From contig CM054153.1 of NCBI GenBank assembly GCA_028751875.1, forward strand, positions 27,558,552 to 27,622,551: a stretch of DNA of 64,000 bases, read 5' to 3'. Numbering within the stretch: the stretch's first letter is position 1; each line of letters opens with the position of its first letter. The position numbers and the translations under genes were made by a program. The stretch is from Rapana venosa (taxonomy: Eukaryota; Mollusca; Gastropoda; Neogastropoda; Muricidae). A model generated the notes under the pieces. It worked only from the letters and a program-made list of their open reading frames with translations, made no database searches and was not told the DNA's origin. Below are positions 55,526 to 64,000 of the stretch, in pieces.

Positions 55526-56697
55526 TAAAAGTTCTGCATAACAACAAAAATCAGTACCCAAGTTTTAACAAATGAAAGAGAGTGCTAGAAAGATCAAGAA
55601 TTTTCTTTCTTTCCCCCAAAAAACACACACAAGCTGCACTTGTGAACTCATTACCATTATGCGAATCATCAGCTCAGCATGACATGCAGAAGCATAGGCA
55701 TTTTTTTCAGACACTGGCCGAGGTTCAATCCAGGAGAAACTACTCAGACATCTAGATACATTTCTTTTTAATAGGGATGTTTCCCATTAACCATAAACCC
55801 ATAATTTTTTGAACAAGCACAAAGATGCCTGCAACAAACCGAAAGTCAGACTGTCCAGTTCCATGAAAATGTTTCTTCTTTTATGCAATACGTAGACTGA
55901 GATTAGACATGCCTTCAAACGAATTTACAAGACCCATACAATCATGCCTTCAAACGAATTTACAAGACCCATACAATATTCCTTTGTTTAAAACCATCTC
56001 ACTTTGCCCAGTGTATCATCCTAATGAAATTACATACCTTTAAAAATAAGCATCTATAGGTATATTTCAATTTTTTGTCTTTTCTGTATTTTGTGGAATA
56101 TTGTGAATGTTCTCAATGGTCAAAGCATGCACAGAAACATTGTCTGAAAATCTAAAAAGCAGACAAAATAAACTTTCTGATCATATTTGTGAAAATATGT
56201 TGAATATTTTAAGTACTACGACCAAAATTGTGGGTCACAGCAGAATGGACAGGCCCATTTAACTCGACTTCAATGACTTAAGTATATATCTACAATCTTT
56301 TGTTGGAAAGGCATTGTATTGAATTGTATTATATTGTATAATAAAATGCAATGTCTTGCAATACAATATTTTATATCTTATAGACATTTTAACTCATCAA
56401 AGCCCAATGATTGTTTCTGTTGTCATGCTTCTAAGTGTCTTAATTTTTTTTGAAATATGACAGGAAAAGCTGTCATGACTATGACATGAATTTTCCTTAC
56501 TCTCTCTTTAGATCAGAATTTTTACAAAGTAACATGACTGCACAAAGTACTTATGAGCTGCAGGATTCAATCATACTCTAAATGTTATTTTTTATGACTA
56601 TTAGTCCATTTTCTCATCACTGGACCAAAATCTTGGCAAAAAGCTATCACTGAGCATTAAAAAAAAGGTATGGCAGTGACTGGATTAAAATAATAAA
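55526..56697. other. AT-rich intron-like sequence with tandem pair
   Basis: No gene recognised. A perfect 35-base unit beginning CATGCCTTCAAACGAATTTA is duplicated head to tail at 55908-55942 and 55943-55977. Confidence 0.6.
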
Positions 56698-56735
56698 AGG
56701 GGGGTGGGGGGGGGGGGGGGGGGGGGGTAGGGGGA
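56698..56735. repeat. poly-G tract
   Basis: G-run with two T breaks, longest uninterrupted part 22 G. Confidence 0.95.
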
Positions 56736-56839
56736 CCTGAAGTGGTCTGCCAGACCGTATGCACATAAGAACCTGCAAGCAAAGCCAAAAGGTATTTTTA
56801 ACTGTAATTTCTAATAGGCTATTACAACACTATGCAACA

Positions 56840-57070
56840 GACGCTATAGCTGAGTGGTTAAGACCGTTTGAAATTAATCTTGTGGGTCCAAAAGGTCTGG
56901 GTTCGAATCTCGGTGGTAGTGTCTGGTGAATTAGGGGTGTACATATACGTGCAGAAGATCAAATATGCAAGTTAAAGATGCCATCTTTCATGTCAGCATT
57001 TGGCGGGTACTAAAACACAAACATATCCAGCACGCAACCTGTTCAATGAAATGAGCTGCTCTGAAGTCGG
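56840..57070 (+). mobile_element. SINE group IV with tRNA-like head
   Basis: 56840-56923 folds as a tRNA-like module. GACGCTA at the 5' end can pair with TAGTGTC at 56917-56923 over all seven positions. Box A is TAGCTGAGTGGTTAAGACC and box B GGTTCGAATC. The 84-base length with an extended variable region is of the Ser/Leu tRNA type. The following body (GCAGAAGATCAAATATGCAA, CATGTCAGCATTTGGCGGGT) is shared with 62066 and 9589, so it is a SINE, not a stand-alone tRNA gene. Confidence 0.86.
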
Positions 57071-57954
57071 AATGTGTTGGCTGGGGCCAGCAGGCATACC
57101 TACAAAATTACAAGCACAGGAGAAGACCAGGCACTACACACCAAACCCAGTAAGGATATTTTAAAAAAAGAGATAACACTGCAAATATTTCAAAACTGGG
57201 AGCTTTTTTTATTTTTATTATCAACGACATTGCTGTATATACAGATTTCAACAGAGCCAATCCACTTCAATCATACTGCATATAGCCCTCATGCCCACTG
57301 GAGTTATATTAGGACTCTCTGAATGTATGAATTTAACAAGCAAAATAAACTATCTACAATTAAAATGTCATGATCCAATTGAAATATTCAATTCTGCTGT
57401 TTTATGCCCACAATATGTCAAGGGAAAAACTACAATTTAAAACAAAACAAAACAATGATTGTGAACTAAAGTCTCAGGTAGATAGACAGTAATAAAGTGA
57501 TCATTTCCAGTGAAATTGTTTGCTTTCTTCTGAAATTGAAAGATAGTATCCTGTGGAACATCTTGAAATAGGGTCTGGCACTCTTTTATCAAATTCTATT
57601 GAGCTATGAAAGTTAACACAAACCGCAACAATATTAAATAATGATAGAAAAGTAGAAAAACTTCTTTTAAAATATGTCAACACACAACATATGTGTGCCT
57701 GTGTATCACAATTTGTAGGGAGCAGAAATCCAGTACCATACTACCAGCTGTTTTAACAGCTTTGAAAAATAACAGAGTACTGTGCTTGAACGTGTGCTTG
57801 AACGTGTGTGTGTGTGTGTGTGCACATATTCCAGCAACCATTCAGATCCTTTGAGCAGCACACCTACACGTCACTATTCCAACTGTACACAGATTCTTCA
57901 CTGCTGCTTTGTCCTTGTAGCGTCACAAAAGTCAGCCAATGTTTCCACGAAAAA
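57071..57954. other. unassigned AT-rich sequence
   Basis: No gene recognised; short TG run at 57804-57821. Confidence 0.5.
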
Positions 57955-58056
57955 GCCATAGCACTGTAACTGTAGCATTGTAGCCACAGTAATGTAACCA
58001 TAGCATTATAACCACAGCATCATAACCACAGCACTGTAGCCACAGCACTGTCACCA
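57955..58056 (+). repeat. 15-16-base tandem repeat (CCACAGCATTGTAA)
   Basis: Six to seven imperfect units of CCACAGCAYTGTARC. The minus-strand Leu/Trp/Cys frame here is its translation. Confidence 0.85.
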
Positions 58057-58149
58057 CCCCATTGCACAAAGATGCACACCTGATGAGACCTAGGGTTGGG
58101 CGGAATTTGCTGAATGTCCAGTGGACACTCAAGACAGTACACTCAACGA

Positions 58150-58347
58150 CTGCTTTTGACCAGTGACTGTGAAGATGAGGAGGTAGAGAGTGGTTTTGAT
58201 CCCGACGACCCAGCAGACCTGGAAACAAAAGAGTTGCCCAAAAGACAGTGTTTTGTTCATGGAGATGGTGGCATGAAAGATGAGTCTATCTGCCTTGCAG
58301 CGTCTGATGGAAATGTAACACACACTGGTGCTTTTTCTTACAGATGA
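58150..58347 (+). CDS. candidate acidic exon, unrecognised
   Basis: Frame reads DCEDEEVESGFDPDDPADLE, TKELPKRQCFVHGDGGMKDE and SICLAASDGN, ending at TGA 58345-58347. CTTTTGACCAG immediately before 58150 could be a splice acceptor, and AAT/GTAACA near 58313 a weak donor, or the exon could be terminal. An acidic, DP-rich, low-hydrophobic sequence in a repeat-poor region is more coding-like than its surroundings. The overlapping minus frame is hydrophobic and has its own acceptor-like CTTTTGTTTCCAG, so the strand is not certain. No family recognised. Confidence 0.33.
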   Translation: MLLTSDCEDEEVESGFDPDDPADLETKELPKRQCFVHGDGGMKDESICLAASDGNVTHTGAFSYR

Positions 58348-58404
58348 AACCTTTGGTCCACAGCAATCATACTGACTGTTCTTAAGAAGTATAGTAAGTG
58401 ACAC

Positions 58405-59877
58405 ACACCATACCTGAAGAGAAATTATTTCCGTTTAAGCTGGGAATCTAGCCAGATAACTGAGCTTGCTAAGATACAGTTTGTAAGCATTCACTCCGTT
58501 TACCTCCAATCTTCTTTCTCCACTTACTGTCTCTCTCTCTCTCTCCACTCCATACCACAATGTTCTTTCTATGTCTATCTTTTTCTCTCTCTAAAATAAA
58601 AGTGTGTTTAAGTGGTGGAAGCAGACAGACTAATCTGACCTTTATAATTGACACACTCAACACACGGACAGTGTTAACTCACACACAAGACTGAATCCAC
58701 ACATATACAGAGCCACACAAGACACTCATATGTGACACTCCACCACACAATGAGTTGCACTGCACCTGACCCCTTTTCCCACTAGCAGCCAGTTTGGGCA
58801 GGTGGAAGTCAGGTTGTAAATTTGGAGATTTTGATTGATCTTCATCCTTGTAGTGAAGTATTAAGGCATAATTTTGCTTCCTTTTGCTTTAAAACACATT
58901 TAAAAACACCCAAGTCCTAATCCTGACCACCTATTACGATGCAAAACTTGTCAATTTCTCATTTTGTCACTTCCTGCAGTCTGTCATTTCAGTTTTAATA
59001 ACTTTTCACAGAATTGTCCGATTTTTAATCTGTTTTTGTATGGAGTAGCCTTTTTATTGCCAATTAATAACATAGGAGGTAAAAATTAACCTACAGCACA
59101 ATGTGACTCATTACGTGATGGAGTGCCACAGATATACATACAAGGAAGGAGAGAGAGAAAGAAAAAACAACCAATATCACTCAATGTAGTGACATTAGCA
59201 CAAAGGCCAACATGCAGCAAACATTAACTGATAACCCATCCACACACACATATTCACTTCATGCATTTCACACAAACAACACATACACACACACACATGC
59301 ACAAACACACACAACTTGCTTTCCCTGTACCATGCTTTTCTACTGTTGTGTGCATGTAGCATGCATTTTTGACAGAAACGCTTTTGTTTGTATGTAACAT
59401 GCCTTTGTGATATGATGTGCAGGCCACATTCATTTTAAACAGACACACATAAATGCACAAAAGTACATGCATATACATACAATCACAGGCACCACAACAA
59501 ATATAACACAATCACATACTCTCCATGCATGCTGCCACTCTGCACATGCATGTACTCACCAGTGTTGAACAACACACCCTGAAATATCACATGTACCGCA
59601 GACCTGCCAACCTCAGTATTCCCCAGTCAGTAACCTGAGAAAACTATAAGCTTTATCAGTCTTCTGTCAGGCCTGACATGACTTTTAGATTTTTACCACA
59701 AGTATTAGGACAGCACCGTGTGCAATCATTACACCATGCAAAAAAAGCCCACACTACTTTTAAAGCAATCTTGTATAAATGTGCAGTGATATGAAATAAA
59801 ATTCAAATTGCTTTTTAAAGTGGTCTTGTTCAAATACATGTATGGGAGTTAGAGGTTTACAAGGAGAGGCATGCTCA
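58405..59877. other. unassigned intron-like sequence
   Basis: AT-rich, with CA-rich patches at 59240-59310 and a short CT run near 58530. No gene recognised. Confidence 0.5.
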
Positions 59878-60274
59878 CAAAACAACAGTGGTTACAGCAC
59901 TGAGCAAGGTGATCTGATGGCCCAGGCTTGAGACACTACCAAGAAACCTGTTTTGAGAGGATTTTTCCCCTGGAGCTGACCTGAGTACCAACTCCATTCT
60001 CCTGAAAGTCCTTCAGATGAGACTATAAACCAAGGTCCCACGTACAAACGCACACTTGTAAATTTTAAAAATTGTTCTACTTTTCATAAGAGTAGGCCAT
60101 TAAATGCTGATAGGAACAGAGGTTAGAATTTTTAAAATGCATGCACACTAGTGTTGTGTTTAGACATCATCCCCAAAGTCAGACCGTGGCTACCTTTATG
60201 GTAGGTAAATGGTTGCATATGAAAAATCTGACCACTGGTGAACCTTGGAGCTCTAGCCAGGAACAAAAAAAACC
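59878..60274 (+). mobile_element. SINE group II, full length, diverged
   Basis: Head CAGTGGTTACAGCACTGAGC, degraded box B (AGGCTTGAGA), body GAGACTATAAACCAAGGTCC and TAAGAGTAGGCCATTAAATG. Tail TGTTTAGACATCATCCCCAA, AATCTGACCACTGGTGAACC, GAGCTCTAGCC and A-run. Confidence 0.88.
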
Positions 60275-60303
60275 CGCATAACATTCAGTTTGTGTCTGAT
60301 AGT

Positions 60304-60357
60304 CTGTGTATTTAACTGTAACCAGTATCTCTGTGTATTTAACTGTAACCAGTATCT
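60304..60357 (+). repeat. 27-base perfect tandem duplication
   Basis: The unit starting CTGTGTATTTAACTGTAACC is repeated exactly twice. Confidence 0.93.
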
Positions 60358-60374
60358 TTACCAACTATTACTGA

Positions 60375-61165
60375 ATATTTACAACCTGTCCTACTTCTTT
60401 TCGAGTTTTAATTTTCTTGTATCAATTACTGTACCTTGTAAGGCTTTTTTCTACTAAAAAACCAAACTTACAATAAAAAATCATTGCAGTACACTGACAC
60501 TCTCCATTTACTGTCCAAGCTGATCTAGTCGTTTAACCAGCATGTATCTTCAACAGAATTACTCCAGTATGTTCACTGAGGTCACATCAAATGAAAAAAA
60601 TGTAAAAGAAAAGAAAAGAAAAAACACAACTCCCCTAACCAAAAAGCTGCTACAGACTGACCAGACTCCTTCTGTCAATAATACATTGATCTCTCTTCCA
60701 TTTCATAATTGTTGGTGCTAGTTTCCAAACCAGAGTGCTTCAAAAAATACATTCCCATAAGATAGTGCAAACAATATACATCCCCTTGCTCTTTCACTTT
60801 TGCCCTTGCTGTCACACCTTTACGAGCCACTGTTCTGTCCTCATGACATTTTTCACTTGTTTTGTGAGCATGCCCCTCCTTGAAAACCACTCCCCAAGAC
60901 TAGTGCTGTTAACAACATTCAGTCTATGACCGCACATGCTTTTAGGGGTGTGTTCATTTGGGTGGCGTTTTTTGGTTTGGGTTTGAATGGATTTTTCTTT
61001 TAATACCCTGCAACTTTTTACTCTAAGAAGACAAAATGTCTTCAGACAAAATGTCTTATCTTTTTTTTCTTTTTCATATGTAATCACTTGGACCACGATG
61101 TGAAATGCAGACAGGTAGGCAGGTCTGCATACTGTGCATGCTAATCCTTTTTTTGTCACTGCAAG

Positions 61166-61204
<39 letters not shown>

Positions 61205-61764
61205 TACATACAAGTGTGCACAACATGACACAACATGCCCACCCACACACATGTGTTCACCTAAAAAATTGTTAAAAGACAGAAAACAAAAAACTATGTT
61301 ACAACTCTCTCTCTCTCTTTCATTTATTCAGAATGGCAGGCGCATGCACATAATATGTTAGTTCAATGACGGAAGAAAGGAGGGGGGGGTGGGGGGTTGA
61401 TGATTCTAGCCACATTAGTGACATACAACTAATGCACGCTTACCACAAAAAATACCAACACAAAACAGTGAACTGACTTATTCTAGGCAACTTTTACAGT
61501 GTTCATACTTGCTATAATAATATCAGGTGAACTTTTTTTGGATATGACAGTATCATAGACCAAAACTTTGACCATATTCAACTTCAGCAAAACCAATATA
61601 GATAGAAAACTGCACCAAATATCAGGTCACACACACAAATTATCAGTCTTACATCACTAAAGTGTGCTCCTACTGGCTCTTCTGTGTATAACATAAACAC
61701 ACAACTCTTCACGGACTTAAAACAACAGAGATCACATCACTAAATACCCTTGAATGAAGCAATC

Positions 61765-61807
<43 letters not shown>

Positions 61808-62065
61808 TACATACACCACACATAGCAAATCACCTTGCCGAGGAGACAGGAGTTTTCTTGGTGCTGCGATTCTGGTTGGTGTTGTGAGGTTTGGAGAGGG
61901 ATTAGTGGATGACACCCCACTACCCTTCCTGTACAACAACCCACCAACAACAAAATCTTTATTTTTTTACCTAACATGAATAATATTCTGAACTATACAT
62001 ATACATAGAAGTTATCACATGTTTTGGTACTAAAAAAATGAGGTTTATAACACATGTTGAGGGAC
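60375..62065. other. unassigned intron-like sequence with CA runs
   Basis: CA runs at 61167-61202 and 61767-61815 (with CATA units), and a G-rich tract 61381-61397. No gene recognised. Confidence 0.55.
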
Positions 62066-62290
62066 ACTACAGCTGAGTGGTTTATACCACTTGTCTTCAA
62101 TCCCATGGGTCCATGAAGATGGGGGTTCAAATCTCAGTAGCATCTGGTGATGAGGGTGGGGACTTTTACAATCTCCTCGGTCAACTTCAACTCCGTTTGT
62201 GTATAAACACATGCAGAAGATCAAACATGCATGTGAAAGATCCTGTAATTCATATCAGCATTTGGTGGGTTACAGAGACAATTATGTACC
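62066..62290 (+). mobile_element. SINE group IV
   Basis: Head ACACTACAGCTGAGTGGTTT (box A) and GGTTCAAATC (box B). Body GCATCTGGTGATGAGGGTGG, TTTTACAATCTCCTCGGTCA, GCAGAAGATCAAACATGCAT and CATATCAGCATTTGGTGGGT. Confidence 0.88.
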
Positions 62291-62446
62291 CAGTGTGTGT
62301 GCTTTTGAAAAACATTTGACTATTGCAATTTTATTTCATAGATTTGGTCTGCAGCGTACCATGTTTGTAATATCTCTTTGTTTAAACTATTGATTATTTC
62401 TCATTGGTTGCATGACTGTGTAAGATTAGGTTAAATGCATGCACTT

Positions 62447-62510
62447 TTGATTTGTCTTTGCAAGATATAGTGCTATATAAGTTCCATTATTTATTATTAT
62501 TATTATTATC
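62447..62510 (+). mobile_element. LINE 3' tail
   Basis: TTGATTTGTCTTTGCAAGAT, ATAGTGCTATATAAGTTCCA and (ATT)n, as at 29791-29881. Confidence 0.78.
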
Positions 62511-62625
62511 ATACATCCCTGGAGTTGGAATGCGGCTACCTTCATGGAGGGCAAAAAGGTCATATACACAAAATCTCACCATAAGTGAACTTCAGAGCTC
62601 TTGCCGAGGAACAAAACCCAAAACA
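62510..62625 (+). mobile_element. SINE group II tail fused to LINE tail
   Basis: Begins directly after the ATT run: CATCCCTGGAGTTGGAATGC, GGCTACCTTCATGGAGGGCA, ATCTCACCATAAGTGAACTT and GCTCTTGCCGAGGAACAAAA. Confidence 0.82.
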
Positions 62626-63021
62626 ATAATTTTTTTATATAATTTGTTTAAAAGATGACACATGAGGAAAGGAGGGGAGTCTTTACAGTAATACGCACAT
62701 ATGGAAGTGACATAATTATCATCATTCTGCACCGATAGCCAAATATGACTACTATGAATTTCTCCTCTCTCCAAATAGCAGATCTCTTACAAAACTGAAC
62801 TTTGGTAGTAAAAGTATACCCCAGACAACCTATACATATGCTTTATGACAAAGATAGATAGCTTGCATGTTTAGAAGTGCACACACACACTGCCTAATTA
62901 TGACACAATTTAACAAAAATTTCACCATTATTTATTTTTTCATCTATACCTTAAATGAAAGAAACACATACACAAACACACATTCACACACACACACACA
63001 CACATACGTATATGTATATAT
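62626..63021. other. unassigned sequence with CA patches
   Basis: CA runs near 62878 and 62978-63003; no element recognised. Confidence 0.5.
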
Positions 63022-63265
63022 GCTGACACCAGTTCAGACTCCATTCTACCTGAAAGTCTTTCAGATGACAATATAAACAGAGGTCCTGTTACCAGACACA
63101 TGCAGAACATCTTGCACACATGTTAAAACCTGTTCCGCTTTTTGGAAGGGCAGGCCCTGTATGCTGGTGGATATGGATGACAACATTTACAAAACTGTAT
63201 GCACACTGGGACTGAATGTAAAAAAGAGCATGAGTGCTTATCCTATCAGCCTTGATTTTTTTTTT
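63022..63265 (+). mobile_element. SINE group I, 5'-truncated
   Basis: GCTGACACCAGTTCAGACTC, GCAGAACATCTTGCACACAT, and GACTGAATGTAAAAAAGAGC, ATGAGTGCTTATCCTATC, TTGATTTTTT tail. Confidence 0.87.
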
Positions 63266-63267
63266 TT

Positions 63268-63373
63268 CATTGCTGGGCTACAGCTCCGACGTTCACCAGT
63301 GGTGAGATTTTGTGAACGTGACAGTTTTTGTCTACCATGAAGGTAGCCACATTCTGACTTTGGGGATGTCCCT
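63268..63373 (-). mobile_element. SINE group II tail, opposed to a group I tail
   Basis: Plus strand GCTACAGCTCCGACGTTCAC, CAGTGGTGAGATTTTGTGAA and GAAGGTAGCCACATTCTGAC, the reversed group II 3' end, joined tail to tail with the preceding SINE. Confidence 0.84.
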
Positions 63374-63609
63374 GAATTACAAGAAAATATAATGATAATA
63401 ATGAATAATAACATGTACACAAACACACGTACGCACGCACACACACACAAAAAAACCATCTGTGAACTCAGAAACGGGATATTCTTGTTTTTCTTCTCCA
63501 AACACCCACAAAGCCATACTTGCATCACATCCCAAACCTGTTCCTTATATTAAGTTTTCTTAAAACACTAATTGTGGATCTAAGTGAGGAGACACAGACC
63601 TATCATCCC

Positions 63610-63645
63610 GGGGGGGGGGGGGGGGGGGGGGGGGAGGGGGGGGGG
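63610..63645. repeat. poly-G tract
   Basis: About 35 G with a single A, immediately at the 5' end of the following SINE. Confidence 0.95.
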
Positions 63646-63975
63646 CCTAGTCATTAGAGCATTGTGATCTGATGACCACAGATTGAGCCACAACAAGGTG
63701 CTTCTCAAGAGGATTTTCCCCATGGAGTTAACATCAGTACAGACTCCATTCCCCTGAAAGTGCTTCGGATGAGACTATAAATCATGATCCCATGTGCAAT
63801 TGCGCACAGAATATCTTGTGCACATGTTTAAAAAAAACATTCCACCTTTTGGAAGAGTAGGCTACTTCATGCTGGTAGAAATGGGTGACAGAAGTTTTTT
63901 AAAATGCACACACACAAGTCGCATATGCAAAATCTCAACATCAGTGTACCCTGGAGATCTAGCCGAGAAACACAC
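63645..63975 (+). mobile_element. SINE group II, internally shortened tail
   Basis: Head GCCTAGTCATTAGAGCATTG (box A-like); box B degraded (AGATTGAGCC). Body GAGTTAACATCAGTACAGAC, GATGAGACTATAAATCATGA. The tail lacks the middle segment but keeps GCATATGCAAAATCTCAACA and GGAGATCTAGCCGAGAAAC, then a CA run. Confidence 0.84.
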
Positions 63976-64000
63976 ACACACACACAAAGATCTATCATCA

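Noticed and set aside
56840..56923. Stand-alone tRNA-Ser/Leu gene
   Set aside because: The tRNA-like module is followed by a body shared with 62066 and 9589, and the anticodon arm is irregular, so it is a SINE head.
58129..58404. Minus-strand 91-residue frame
   Set aside because: Hydrophobic antisense of the acidic candidate exon with no motif; kept only as a caveat on strand.

Overview
The window looks like repeat-dominated, non-coding animal DNA. There are no bacterial gene arrays, and open reading frames are short or are translations of microsatellites (Arg-Glu, Ser-Leu and Cys-Val runs). The content is very dense CT/GA, CA/TG and homopolymer tracts, tRNA-headed SINEs, and 3' ends of non-LTR retrotransposons. 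A lophotrochozoan such as a gastropod mollusc is my best guess from this repeat style. That is an inference from memory, not shown by a marker gene.

Layout. About 0.6-1.4 kb holds a decayed mariner transposase. From 2 to 24 kb there are SINE copies, LINE C-terminal remnants (2.5, 7.6, 10.9, 16.5-17.1 and 21.2-22.1 kb), a GAGACAGTGTGAGG minisatellite (6.0-6.6 kb) and many long CT/GA arrays. From 24 to 35 kb there are more SINEs, a reverse transcriptase relic (30.6-31.6 kb) and a chain of blocks that recur at 43.8-48.1 kb. A 1.2-kb island at 35.8-37.0 kb, bounded by CT arrays, carries the longest non-repetitive reading frame (233 codons, unrecognised). From 39 to 41 kb lies a second copy of the 12.6-16.0 kb segment. 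From 49 kb onward microsatellites thin out. The sequence becomes AT-rich and intron-like, with full SINEs, several small tandem repeats and one acidic exon-like reading frame at 58.15 kb.

Structure behind the features. By eye I find at least eight pairs of similar blocks in the same order and orientation (12.6-16.0 and 26.9-35.0 kb against 39.1-40.95 and 43.8-48.1 kb). This fits one old tandem segmental duplication. The left copy has since grown through SINE, LINE and microsatellite insertions. A partial third copy of one block is at 24.1-25.0 kb, and related pieces occur at 4.8, 6.6-7.0, 18.0 and 19.3-19.5 kb.

SINEs. Five groups are distinguished by their heads and tails; group letters and numerals are mine. 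Groups I and II share a tRNA-like head and a central body but end in two different tails. Group III joins another tRNA-like head to parts of the same body and tail. Group IV has a Ser/Leu-type tRNA-like head. Group V has a different tRNA-like head. Group C is a further short element without an obvious tRNA head. Several tails sit directly against LINE tails or CT/GA arrays.

No host protein-coding gene is established. Three coding-like stretches (36.07-36.77 kb +, 38.75-38.93 kb -, 58.15-58.35 kb +) are offered as candidates only.
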